Below are positions 1-7,873 of a stretch of DNA of 64,000 bases, in pieces. The position numbers and the translations under genes are program-made. The notes below the pieces were generated by a model. The model made no database searches. It worked only from the letters and a program-made list of their open reading frames with translations, and was not told the origin of the DNA. Within the stretch, counting starts at the first letter, position 1. The number at the start of each line of letters is the position of its first letter. Location: contig ONFF01000012.1 of assembly GCA_900317055.1 (NCBI GenBank), positions 1 to 64,000 on the forward strand. The letters run 5' to 3'. This DNA comes from an uncultured Bacteroidales bacterium (GTDB taxonomy: Bacteria > Bacteroidota > Bacteroidia > Bacteroidales > F082).

Positions 1-106
1 CTTCACAGTGAACCAACTGTCGAAGGGGCAATCGAAGTTGGTAGTCACATTAGCGGCTTTGATTGCAGTGCCGTTGTCAGAGGTCTTGTACCAAACCTCC
101 GTGGCC
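1..106. repeat. Direct repeat, copy 1 (106 bp, identical to 611-716)
   Basis: Bases 1-106 are identical to 611-716, 610 bp apart. They encode the same segment of the duplicated domain in the secreted protein. Identity stops exactly where 29 bases are missing in the promoter-proximal copy. Confidence 0.85.
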
Positions 107-610
107 CATTCGCTTCCGCTGCCGTTGAAGATGTGGAGAACGTTGTTGTAGGCATCCTTGCCATTAGGAATGTACATATCGAAGCCGAGTGTGTAGGTAC
201 CGCTTGTGGCATCACTCAAAAGAAGAACCTGGTCGTTGCCATAGGTAAGATGACCGCACTTGGTGCCTTCGAAAGAAGCGACAACTCCATCTTCGGCACC
301 ACCAGGAGCGTTGCTCCAAGTGGTCCACCAATCGTGACCGGCAGCAATGGCTTCAGCAGCAATCTTGTTGCCCTCGGTGTACTCCTCAAAGTCATCTTCA
401 AGAACCACCTCAAGGTTCATAACCGGCTGCACATCGAGATTGTCGATATAGTAGTCGGAAACAGCAGCACTGGTCGGGGGATAGAAGTCCATGGCACCGA
501 GTTGACGGGTGCCAGCGGCACCTTCAGCTTGAAGGCTGAATTGCCAAGTGTAGATTTCGACATCATCCACATAGAAAGTTGCCTCGTCATTGTCAAGGTC
601 AACCACATAC

Positions 611-716
611 TTCACAGTGAACCAACTGTCGAAGGGGCAATCGAAGTTGGTAGTCACATTAGCGGCTTTGATTGCAGTGCCGTTGTCAGAGGTCTTGTAC
701 CAAACTGAAGATATGG
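611..716. repeat. Direct repeat, copy 2 (106 bp, identical to 1-106)
   Basis: Second copy of the 106-bp exact direct repeat. Its right edge (716/717) is the site of the 29-base deletion and frameshift relative to copy 1. Confidence 0.85.
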
Positions 717-1095
717 AGGATGTTGTTGTAGGCATCCTTGCCATTGGGGATGTACATGTCAAAACTGAGTTCCCAAGTACCAGTAGTGACATTACCAAGA
801 TCAAGCACCTGGTCGTTACCATAGGTGAAGTGAGCGGCCATAGAGTTCTGTTCGGCGAAAACACCGTCTTCGGCACCGCCAGGAGCATTGCTCCAAGTGG
901 TCCAAGGATCGCCATAGGTCTGAGCAATCTTAGCGCCGGCAACGCCGTCGTTAAAATCATAGCTCATCTGTGCAAAAGCATTGCCAAAAGCAAAGGCAAT
1001 CATCGCAATGAGTAAAGATACTTTTTTCATTTTTTTGAAATTTTAGTTAGTATTAAGTGAGTTGATTTGATTAAATGATTCTCAAAAATGCGCTG

Positions 1096-1103
1096 CAAAT
1101 ATA
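1096..1103 (-). promoter_or_regulatory. Bacteroidota -7 element TATATTTG
   Basis: On the minus strand TATATTTG matches the Bacteroidota -7 consensus TAnnTTTG and lies about 65 bp before the start at 1030. Only a weak -33 match (CTTG) is seen upstream. Confidence 0.45.
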
Positions 1104-1143
1104 ACCATTTTTTGTTTGCTGCAAGAGGGAGGGGGATTTTTTT

Positions 1144-1173
1144 AGTTGTTCAGTTGGGAGTTGTTCAGTTGGA
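1144..1173. repeat. Two tandem 15-bp units
   Basis: AGTTGTTCAGTTGGR occurs twice in tandem in the gap between the PIN toxin gene and the secreted repeat protein. It is non-coding and of unknown role. Confidence 0.6.
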
Positions 1174-1224
1174 AGTTTTGAGTGAAGAGTTCAATGTTTC
1201 CCTGCGAGGAATGGAACAAAGCAA

Positions 1225-1638
1225 TTAAGGAAAATGTCGTTGAATAAAATCGGCAGGAGTCATCACCTCTATCGAAGCAAAACCATAATCCTTTATGTTC
1301 CTGGTTAATAAGTAATCAGCATTGGCATATACTGCCGAGAAATACTGCAACGCATCCTCAAAATCTCGAGCCTTCAACACAAGCGCCTCGTCAACTGCCT
1401 CTTCTCCAACTGGTACAATTGTGAACACTGGACGAAAAACCGAGATGGTTTCATAAAACTTGTCAATAGTGAAGTCTTTTCGGGTAATATACTTGATATT
1501 GGCAATACTCAAATCAGAAATCAAAAGTTCCAATTTTCCGTCCACAGCAAGGTCGAAAACCTTAAGCGAATCGGCAAGAAATCTTTCACGCCTACAAAGC
1601 AAATCAAGAAAGATATTCGTATCTATAAAAACTCTCAT
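1225..1638 (-). CDS. PIN-domain toxin, VapC-like ribonuclease
   Basis: About 137 residues, the usual PIN length. The N terminus MRVFIDTNIFLDLL carries the first conserved acidic residue (Asp6). The later segments RDFEDALQYFSA and ADYLLTRNIKDY match the second and third acidic clusters of PIN nucleases, which bind metal and cleave RNA. I prefer the ATG at 1638; an in-frame ATG at 1650 would add four residues and overlap the upstream antitoxin stop (1641-1643). The small gene immediately upstream is the expected antitoxin, so the pair reads as a type II toxin-antitoxin module. The RNA target cannot be inferred. Confidence 0.85.
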   Translation of the reverse strand: MRVFIDTNIFLDLLCRRERFLADSLKVFDLAVDGKLELLISDLSIANIKYITRKDFTIDKFYETISVFRPVFTIVPVGEEAVDEALVLKARDFEDALQYFSAVYANADYLLTRNIKDYGFASIEVMTPADFIQRHFP

Positions 1639-1640
1639 GG

Positions 1641-1895
1641 CTATTGGCATGCATATTTTTCGGTTAGATAGTCTTCTTTTTCCTGTTTCCAGTCGTCAGA
1701 GTCACTTTTTTCGAATACGCCTATCATTTCCCGGATTTTTGCTTTCTGCTCGGCACGCTTCTTTGCCTGCAAAGTTTCCTCGTCATGGTATATGGCGGAT
1801 ATGGCATCGAGAATTCGTTTCCACAGGGAAGCATTAGTTTTGTCGAATTGCTGAAGCAGTTGCATTGTATCAGTTTGTAATTCTACTGCAGTCAT
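1641..1895 (-). CDS. Putative antitoxin of the PIN toxin
   Basis: An 84-residue, charged, mostly helical protein (MTAVELQTDTMQLL at the start, KYACQ at the end). The ATG at 1895 is chosen because the open frame further upstream runs through a likely promoter region. The stop touches the start region of the PIN toxin, the typical arrangement in which the antitoxin is translated first. The N-terminal part may be the DNA-binding or dimer segment and the Lys/Glu-rich C-terminal half may wrap the toxin. This role rests on position and size; I see no named antitoxin motif. Confidence 0.65.
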   Translation of the reverse strand: MTAVELQTDTMQLLQQFDKTNASLWKRILDAISAIYHDEETLQAKKRAEQKAKIREMIGVFEKSDSDDWKQEKEDYLTEKYACQ

Positions 1896-1973
1896 GGTTG
1901 TTTTCTTTTTCGGTGCAAAGATAAACAAAAATAATACAAGGCGCAACCTGAAGAGGATTTTTAGTGAATCCCA

Positions 1974-2744
1974 CTATTGCTCCTTCGCCTCTTTCCAATA
2001 GGCAATCATCTCCTCGAGAGTGAGGTGCTGCACGCCCTTGCCTTGTTCGCGGGCTTTCTGTTCAACATGAGCGAAACGCTCACGGAACTTCTTGTTGGTC
2101 TTTTCGAGGGCATCGTCGGGATTTACACCAATATAGATGCCGTATGCCGCCAAAGCGAAGAGCAGGTCGCCGTATTCCTCCTCGATACGCTCCGTGTTGT
2201 CGGGTTTTTGAAGCTCGGCAAAAAGCTCGGCCTTCTCCTCCTCCACCTTCTGCCAAGCCTGTTCAGCATCGGGCCAACGGAAACCCACACCTGCAGTTTT
2301 TTGGTGCATACGATAAGCCTTCAACAACGAAGGCAAGCCTTCAGGCACGCCACCTAACACACTGCGGTTGTGCTCGCGCTCCAACTTGATCTTCTCCCAG
2401 TTCTGCTCCACCTGCTCGGCGTTCTCAACATGCTCATTGCCAAAGATATGCGGATGACGCACAATCATCTTGTCGCAGATGCCATTAAGCACATCGGCAA
2501 TATCAAAGGCACCTTGCTCCTGCCCTATCTTGGCATAAAAGACGAGATGCAGCATGAGGTCGCCGAGTTCCTTCTTTACCTCGTTGAGGTCGTCGTTGAG
2601 GATGGCTTGGCTGAGTTCGTAGGTCTCCTCGATGGTGAGATGGCGCAGGCTTTGAATGGTTTGGGTGCTGTCCCAAGGGCAGCCCGCACGAACTGCATCC
2701 ATGATATCCAATAGTCGCTTGAAAGCGGATAATCTTTCGTCCAT
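1974..2744 (-). CDS. mazG: MazG nucleoside triphosphate pyrophosphohydrolase
   Basis: About 256 residues, normal for full-length MazG. It hydrolyses NTPs to NMP and pyrophosphate as house-cleaning and can influence (p)ppGpp levels. The N-terminal motif AGCPWDSTQTIQSLRHLTIE, with EETYEL and KKELGDLMLH following, is diagnostic of the all-alpha NTP pyrophosphatase fold. A second half-domain repeats the pattern (KVEEEKAELFAEL, EEEYGDLLFAL). The start at 2744 (MDERLSAF) gives the normal MazG beginning; the longer ORF from 2774 adds residues with no family support. It is transcribed divergently from the PagL-like gene. Confidence 0.95.
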   Translation of the reverse strand: MDERLSAFKRLLDIMDAVRAGCPWDSTQTIQSLRHLTIEETYELSQAILNDDLNEVKKELGDLMLHLVFYAKIGQEQGAFDIADVLNGICDKMIVRHPHIFGNEHVENAEQVEQNWEKIKLEREHNRSVLGGVPEGLPSLLKAYRMHQKTAGVGFRWPDAEQAWQKVEEEKAELFAELQKPDNTERIEEEYGDLLFALAAYGIYIGVNPDDALEKTNKKFRERFAHVEQKAREQGKGVQHLTLEEMIAYWKEAKEQ

Positions 2745-2928
2745 ATCAATAAAAGTTTGATGCAAAAATAACACTTTGTCTTTTGGGATTGCCCAAGGGC
2801 AAGAAATCTTTCAAAAATCAATATTAAAATCATTTAAAATCAACAATTTATAACTATTTAGTATTTGAAGATTTTCAACGATTTTGGACAGATTTCTTGC
2901 GAAGCAATCCCCATAATTTCCTTTTTCG

Positions 2929-2936
2929 TACCTTTG
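2929..2936 (+). promoter_or_regulatory. -7 element TACCTTTG upstream of the PagL-like gene
   Basis: TACCTTTG fits TAnnTTTG and sits 8 bp before the chosen ATG at 2945, so the leader would be very short. No well-spaced -33 TTTG is seen. Its position argues against the longer ORF starting at 2897. Confidence 0.5.
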
Positions 2937-2944
2937 CAGCCCCA

Positions 2945-4141
2945 ATGGAAAGACAAAAACGCCATATCCTTTTCGTGCTGCTTACCTTATTATTAATAGG
3001 AAAGGCGACGAATGCACAATTGAGCCACCGCAACTATGAGATTGAGGCGCGGATGCACTATGGTTACATGTATTTCCAAAACGACCAATACCATTCAGCC
3101 TTAGGTCGTTACAGCCGACATACGCCCGCCTACGAGTTCTCGTTGCACCGCAACACCTACGGTGAAAACCGTTGGGAAGTGCTTCACAACTACCCTTCCA
3201 TTGGGTTTACCTTCTACTATTCGGGCTTTGGCAACGACGAAATCTCTGCCGAATTGGGCAAGGTGTTCGCCCTCTACCCTTTCATCAACTTTCCCATCAT
3301 CCCTGGCGAGAACAGCAGGCTGACCTTCAAACTGGGTGTAGGCGTGTCGTATCTCACCAACAAGTTTGACCCGAAAGAGAATTTCCACAATTACGCCATT
3401 GGCTCGCATGTGAACGCCGCCATCAACCTGTCATTCGAATATCGCCAACGCATCATCGACCGACTGCATTGGGTAACCTCGGCAGGCTTGACCCATTTCT
3501 CGAACGGAGCCACACGCTCGCCCAACATGGGTATCAACATTTTAAGTGTGGCCAGCGGATTGTCATGGTATTTGGCTCCGCCTAAAGCACACATTGACAA
3601 GAGACTACGCACCAAAAACTACCTCTTCGAGTTCGATGGCAAGCGACATTTCGTCACCGATTACCAATACACTCTCGGGGTCAAGGACATGAGCCAACAA
3701 TACGGCACACACCAATACTTCTTTGTCCACAACCCTGCCGCCAACTTCATGTTCCAAATCACCGAACGCGACCGTCTCGGTCTCGGCCTCGAATTGGTCT
3801 ACGACTATTCCGACAAGATTACCAAGCCCGACTGGGATATTTACCTGAAACCCGGCTTCCTGCTCGCCTACGAGATGATGCTCGACCGTGTCAGCTTTAT
3901 GTTCAATGTCGGGTTACGCAACAATGTACCGCTCAATTCACCCACATTCGGAATGCTGTTTTACCAGAAAGTCGCGGCACGATATTATTTCAACGACAAC
4001 CTGTTTGCCACGCTTGCTTTCACCACTTACGACATCAAGGCCGATTTCATCAGTTTCGGCATAGGCTATCACATCCAGCACAAATACTACTTACCACGTT
4101 ATGAAAAGAAACACCGTCGCAATCCTATTTTTCCTCGTTAG
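2945..4141 (+). CDS. PagL-like acyloxyacyl hydrolase (lipid A deacylase family), long form
   Basis: About 398 residues starting MERQKRHILFVLL, with a signal peptide ending near TNAQ. The segment GLTHFSNGATRSPNMGIN carries the His-x-Ser plus Asn signature of PagL, the outer-membrane esterase that removes the 3-O-acyl chain of lipid A. The protein is about twice the size of Pseudomonas PagL: a C-terminal half (from roughly residue 215) has further beta strands (QYTLGVKDMSQQYG, LGLGLELVYDYSD) and may complete a larger barrel. The start is chosen because a -7 promoter element precedes it. Its end overlaps the next lipoprotein gene by 41 bp, suggesting translational coupling. Substrate is inferred from family. 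Confidence 0.75.
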   Translation: MERQKRHILFVLLTLLLIGKATNAQLSHRNYEIEARMHYGYMYFQNDQYHSALGRYSRHTPAYEFSLHRNTYGENRWEVLHNYPSIGFTFYYSGFGNDEISAELGKVFALYPFINFPIIPGENSRLTFKLGVGVSYLTNKFDPKENFHNYAIGSHVNAAINLSFEYRQRIIDRLHWVTSAGLTHFSNGATRSPNMGINILSVASGLSWYLAPPKAHIDKRLRTKNYLFEFDGKRHFVTDYQYTLGVKDMSQQYGTHQYFFVHNPAANFMFQITERDRLGLGLELVYDYSDKITKPDWDIYLKPGFLLAYEMMLDRVSFMFNVGLRNNVPLNSPTFGMLFYQKVAARYYFNDNLFATLAFTTYDIKADFISFGIGYHIQHKYYLPRYEKKHRRNPIFPR

Positions 4142-4925
4142 TCTGATGGTAGCATCGTGCAGCAAGGTCGATACCCTGTTCAGCAATGGCGAGCCCATCA
4201 CCGAACAGCGTGAATTGGGTCATCGTTTCGTCGCCATTTCGATGTACAACAATGTGAATGTCAAGCTGGTACACGATAGCCATCCACACATGGAACTGAC
4301 CTGTCCGAAGAACCTAATCGAGAAAATCACCACTGAATTTGACGGCGACACTTTGTACATCAAGAACGAGAATGACTACAACTGGCTGCGCAGTTACGAC
4401 TATAGTATTGACCTGACCGTATATTACGACAGCTTGCGCCTGATCAATTTTGCCTCAGTTGGCGACCTGCGCTGTTCCGACTCCATCAAGGGAATGTTTG
4501 AGAAGAGCATTGACACGATTGGGATGAGCATCGACACAACCGAGACAAGCATCGACACCATTTGGGATATCGAAACCTCTTGGATACAAAGTTTCAACCT
4601 GAACATCAACGAAGGTTGCGGTGACATTGACCTCACTCTAGACTGCGACGTGGTGAAAAGCAACTTCGGCAACGGAACTTCATTCGTGACATTAAAAGGC
4701 CTTGCAGAATACACCGAGATTATCATGAGAAGCTATGGGGTGATCCACGCCGAAAACCTCAACTCCAACTTCGTCAGGGTGCAGTCGCATTCCACCAATG
4801 ATGCCTATGTTTGGGCTCGAACCAAGCTCACAGTATGGCTCTATAGCATTGGAAACGTGTATTATAAGGGTAATCCCCAGGTCGTCGAAGACTGCCCTAG
4901 CGAAGGTCGAGTTTTCAGATTATAA
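4101..4925 (+). CDS. GIN-domain (DUF2807-like) lipoprotein
   Basis: 274 residues. A lipoprotein signal ends at VASCSKVD (lipobox Cys20). The body is a repetitive beta-helix-like domain (RFVAISMYNNVNVKLVHD, then LINFASVGDLRCSD) typical of the putative auto-transporter adhesin head GIN domain common in Bacteroidota. Unusually, residues around 132-155 hold a threefold SIDT repeat (SIDTIGM, SIDTTET, SIDTIWD) encoded by near-identical 21-base units. The start overlaps the PagL-like gene by 41 bp, so the two are probably co-translated. It is likely anchored in the outer membrane; its function is unknown. Confidence 0.75.
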   Translation: MKRNTVAILFFLVSLMVASCSKVDTLFSNGEPITEQRELGHRFVAISMYNNVNVKLVHDSHPHMELTCPKNLIEKITTEFDGDTLYIKNENDYNWLRSYDYSIDLTVYYDSLRLINFASVGDLRCSDSIKGMFEKSIDTIGMSIDTTETSIDTIWDIETSWIQSFNLNINEGCGDIDLTLDCDVVKSNFGNGTSFVTLKGLAEYTEIIMRSYGVIHAENLNSNFVRVQSHSTNDAYVWARTKLTVWLYSIGNVYYKGNPQVVEDCPSEGRVFRL

Positions 4926-5028
4926 AACCAAAAAATAATCATGAGAAAAATGAATTTTGGTATGAAATTTGTATATTATTTGACGAATAACTATACCTAT
5001 TAGACAAACAAATAAACCATTCAATACA

Positions 5029-6306
5029 ATGAAAGCGTTAAGATTCATTCCCATCATTGCCTTAATGGCCTTCTTCGGCTGCTCGGCAAATCGCCAGACA
5101 GCCAAAGACGACACCTACTATTCGCCTTACGGCAATACTGGTGGCCAGATGACCAGAGGTAACGGCTCATATGTGAGCCCCAGTATCAGCAGCAACTCGG
5201 AATATGACTATCAGGCCTATTATTCCGACAGCAAAAATTACGTCAACAATGCCGACCCCGTTTACCAGACCACGGAGACGGTGACCGACACCAACGGCGT
5301 GGTGTACACCACCACAGAGACATATTACGATGCCGACTTTGCCACTCGTATTAAGCGTTTCGGCACACAGGCATCTTCAACGAGAGACTATTATGACGAT
5401 TACTACACATACGATGGCGGCGGCAGCACCTATGTCTATGTGAACAGTTACGATCCCTTCTATTGGGACTACTATCCGACCTATTATTACGGATGGAGCT
5501 ACCGCCCCTATTGGAGCAACTACTGGAGCTGGAACTGGTATTGGGGCTATCCCTACTACTACAGCTATTACTGGGGCTGGGATCCATACTGGGCTTACGG
5601 TTGGGGCTACCACAACCACTACTGGCATCACCCGCATCACCACCACTATCATGGGGATTGGGATCATGGCGGAGGCCATCACAATAACGGAATCGGCGGC
5701 AACAGTCTAAGCAGCTATGTGGCCAGTGTCAGACACGGCAACTCCACTGGCTCGATGAGCCACGCCTTGCCCAGCAACGGCCGCAGCGGAAGCATCTCGA
5801 CCCGTCCCCAAGCATCGGCCGGTTCATCCTTGGCTCGCATAGGTAGCAGTTCAAGCAGCATGAGTCGTCCTACAATGAGCGGCAGGCCCACCGTAGGCAG
5901 CAGTTCCTCTCCTCAACGCCCTGCCAAGAAGGAAGTTGCCCGCCCTGGCAGCCAAAGCGGTGAACGCCAAAACTACACCTCACCCAACAATAGCCGTCCT
6001 TCACGCTCCAGCTCAGAATATGTGCGTCCGTCGAACTCATCTTCATCACGTCCTTCCTCATCTGACTCGAGCAGAAGAAGCTCCAGCAGCAGCAGTTATA
6101 ACAGAAGCAGCAGCTCAAGCAGCTCTTACAACAGAAGCAGTGCCTCTCCTTCGAGAAGCTCATCTTCAAGCTCAAGCCGTAGTTCAGGCAGCAGTTACAG
6201 TAGTGGAAGCCGTGGTTCGAGCTCAAGCTCTTCAAGCCACAGCTCAAGTTCAAGTAGCCACAGCTCTGGCGGAAGCCGTGGAGGCTCAGGCGGTGGAAGA
6301 AGATAA
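5029..6306 (+). CDS. Tyr/Trp/His- and Ser-rich low-complexity lipoprotein
   Basis: 425 residues with a lipobox at FFGCSANR. Composition changes in blocks. Residues about 25-110 are Tyr/Thr rich. About 120-200 hold dense Tyr/Trp strings (YWSNYWSWNWYWGY). About 195-222 are His/Gly rich (HHPHHHHYHGDWDHGGGHH). From about 265 to the end the protein is mainly Ser with Arg and Gly. It is predicted to be disordered and surface exposed. The His cluster could bind metal and the Ser tail could be modified; both are guesses. The alternate frames are also open because of the biased composition, but this frame has the lipoprotein signal and begins after a clear intergenic gap. No family recognised. Confidence 0.7.
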   Translation: MKALRFIPIIALMAFFGCSANRQTAKDDTYYSPYGNTGGQMTRGNGSYVSPSISSNSEYDYQAYYSDSKNYVNNADPVYQTTETVTDTNGVVYTTTETYYDADFATRIKRFGTQASSTRDYYDDYYTYDGGGSTYVYVNSYDPFYWDYYPTYYYGWSYRPYWSNYWSWNWYWGYPYYYSYYWGWDPYWAYGWGYHNHYWHHPHHHHYHGDWDHGGGHHNNGIGGNSLSSYVASVRHGNSTGSMSHALPSNGRSGSISTRPQASAGSSLARIGSSSSSMSRPTMSGRPTVGSSSSPQRPAKKEVARPGSQSGERQNYTSPNNSRPSRSSSEYVRPSNSSSSRPSSSDSSRRSSSSSSYNRSSSSSSSYNRSSASPSRSSSSSSSRSSGSSYSSGSRGSSSSSSSHSSSSSSHSSGGSRGGSGGGRR

Positions 6307-6332
6307 TTTGCTCCCCGCAAGTGAGATTTGAC

Positions 6333-6378
6333 AAAAAAGACTACCTTTGCAGACCGAAACGCAAGGTAGTCTTTTTTT
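6333..6378 (+). terminator. Hairpin terminator overlapping a -7 promoter motif
   Basis: Arms 6333-6350 and 6361-6378 (about 17 pairs with one bulge) end in a run of seven T. The left arm itself contains TACCTTTG (6342-6349), a match to the -7 consensus for the following gene at 6391. Termination of the Ser-rich gene and initiation of the next gene may therefore share the same bases. Confidence 0.75.
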
Positions 6379-6390
6379 ATCCTTTCGACC

Positions 6391-7842
6391 ATGAAGAAGA
6401 CACTCACAACAGCCATAGCATTATTATCCATCATAGTTGCATTCGCGCAGGGCGCTGACGATGCTTGCCACTTTTCCCAAACCTTCTATCAAGGCACGGC
6501 AAAAGCCCTAGGCATGAGCAACGCAATGGGTGCAGTAGGTGGCGACATGACCTCCATTTGCATCAACCCAGCTGGGATGGGCATCTACCGCAGCAACGAG
6601 TTCACCACCACCCTCAGCCTTATGGATAACTTCCAGCAGTCCACCTATTACGGGACAAGCAACGGAGCCAACAAGATGCGCCTGTCCATTCCCAACATTG
6701 GCTATGTCAACACCAAGCAAAGAAGCAACTTCCGCCCGCTGCGATCCACACAATTCGGCATCGGGCTCACCCGCACCAACGACTACAACATACACACTTT
6801 GAGCAAGGGCATCAACCCTACCAGTTCTAAGATTGACTCTTATTTAGCCCAAATTGATGGCTACTCCCAATTTGAGCTTAAAGACGCCTTCCCATACGAC
6901 ATCTATCCAGCCTGGAGCACTTATCTCATCGACCTTTACGAAGACGAAATCGGTCCGTATTACAGCAGTCCTGTTCCTCAAGGCAACATCTGGCAAGGCG
7001 AAGAGAACGACTTCAAGGGGCGTTCGGAAGAATGGACCTTTGCTGGCAGCGCCAATTATTTCGACCAACTCTTCATTGGCATAAGTGTGAACTTGGCTCA
7101 TGTCAAAAGGGAGGGCACAAAGAACTTCACGGAAAGCCAAGTTGAAGGTTCCAACACGGAGTTTAACCAATGGAACCACAAGGAAGACCTCAGCAGCAAC
7201 GCTTTGGGGGGCAATCTGAAAGTAGGGTTTCTCTATCATGTCACGCCTTGGCTCCGTCTTGGAGCGGCCTTCCACTCCCCTACATTATACAATTTTGATG
7301 AGACTTGGCAAACCGAGACAGAATCACAGATTCTCAGCATCACCCGAAAATACATCAGCCCTGAGTCGCATTACGAATACACCTTCATCAAGCCTTTGAA
7401 ATGGGTGGGCAGTATGGCCTTCATCGTTGGACAGCAAGGCATCATCAGCCTTGACGCGGAATACACTAACTATGGTGCGGCGCGTTTCAAGGCCGATGAC
7501 TACGACTACAGCAGCGTCAACGAAGACATCAAAGGCACCTATGGAAAAACCTTCAACTTCCGTTTGGGCTGCGAATGGGCATTAGGCAACTCTTATCTGA
7601 GATTGGGCACGGCCTATTACGGCAGTCCCTTCGGTCTGGGCGAAACGGGCGGCAGCATCAAGAAAGCCTCATGCGGCATTAGTGTGCCTGTTTCCTTCGA
7701 CACCACCTTCGATTTCGCTTACGAATTGACTTACGGGCAATCCTTCCATATCCTTTATGATGCCGGAGAGCTCGGCATAGAGCCCGTCACGCAAAAGCAA
7801 TTCAGGAACCTTGTGGCCGCCACGCTCAAGGTAAAATTCTAA
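6391..7842 (+). CDS. OmpP1/FadL-like outer membrane beta-barrel protein
   Basis: 483 residues with a signal peptide ending near AFAQG. The segment AKALGMSNAMGAVGGDMTSI followed by NPAGMGIYRSNEF is the hallmark N terminus of the FadL/OmpP1/TodX transporter family (compare the NPA hatch motif). Many amphipathic strands follow and the chain ends in an aromatic residue (LKVKF), as expected for Bam-assembled barrels. FadL relatives pass hydrophobic molecules through the outer membrane; in Bacteroidota the substrate is generally unknown. A terminator/promoter hairpin precedes it, so it is probably monocistronic. Confidence 0.8.
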   Translation: MKKTLTTAIALLSIIVAFAQGADDACHFSQTFYQGTAKALGMSNAMGAVGGDMTSICINPAGMGIYRSNEFTTTLSLMDNFQQSTYYGTSNGANKMRLSIPNIGYVNTKQRSNFRPLRSTQFGIGLTRTNDYNIHTLSKGINPTSSKIDSYLAQIDGYSQFELKDAFPYDIYPAWSTYLIDLYEDEIGPYYSSPVPQGNIWQGEENDFKGRSEEWTFAGSANYFDQLFIGISVNLAHVKREGTKNFTESQVEGSNTEFNQWNHKEDLSSNALGGNLKVGFLYHVTPWLRLGAAFHSPTLYNFDETWQTETESQILSITRKYISPESHYEYTFIKPLKWVGSMAFIVGQQGIISLDAEYTNYGAARFKADDYDYSSVNEDIKGTYGKTFNFRLGCEWALGNSYLRLGTAYYGSPFGLGETGGSIKKASCGISVPVSFDTTFDFAYELTYGQSFHILYDAGELGIEPVTQKQFRNLVAATLKVKF

Positions 7843-7873
7843 CTTCTGGATTGTTACGTAAACGAATAAATCC

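Larger units (their letters stand above)
1..1030 (-). pseudogene. Secreted repeat-domain protein, frameshifted and cut by the window edge
   Basis: The start at 1030 opens with a signal peptide (MKKVSLLIAMIAFAFG, then NAFAQ). A roughly 200-residue domain follows and is then repeated, with the second copy running off the window. Both copies share DPWTTWSNAPGGAEDGV-like and FDMYIPNGKDAYNN segments, which look like a beta-rich, lectin/jellyroll-type module; I cannot name the family. The first copy terminates early at 686 because 29 bases present in copy 2 (107-135) are missing at 716/717. If the frame is restored there, the reading continues without stops to base 1. A full-length relative would be a large secreted protein with tandem modules, possibly T9SS-exported, but the C terminus is not visible. 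The frameshift could be real or an assembly error at an exact repeat. A TATATTTG promoter element lies upstream at 1096-1103. Confidence 0.6.

Noticed and set aside
133-708. Open frame of 191 codons on the plus strand at the left edge
   Set aside because: Antisense to the repeat-domain secreted protein, whose frame has a signal peptide and a repeated domain.
5870-6334. Open frames on both strands across the Ser-rich gene
   Set aside because: Caused by low-complexity AGC/TCA repeats; the frame with the lipoprotein signal is kept.
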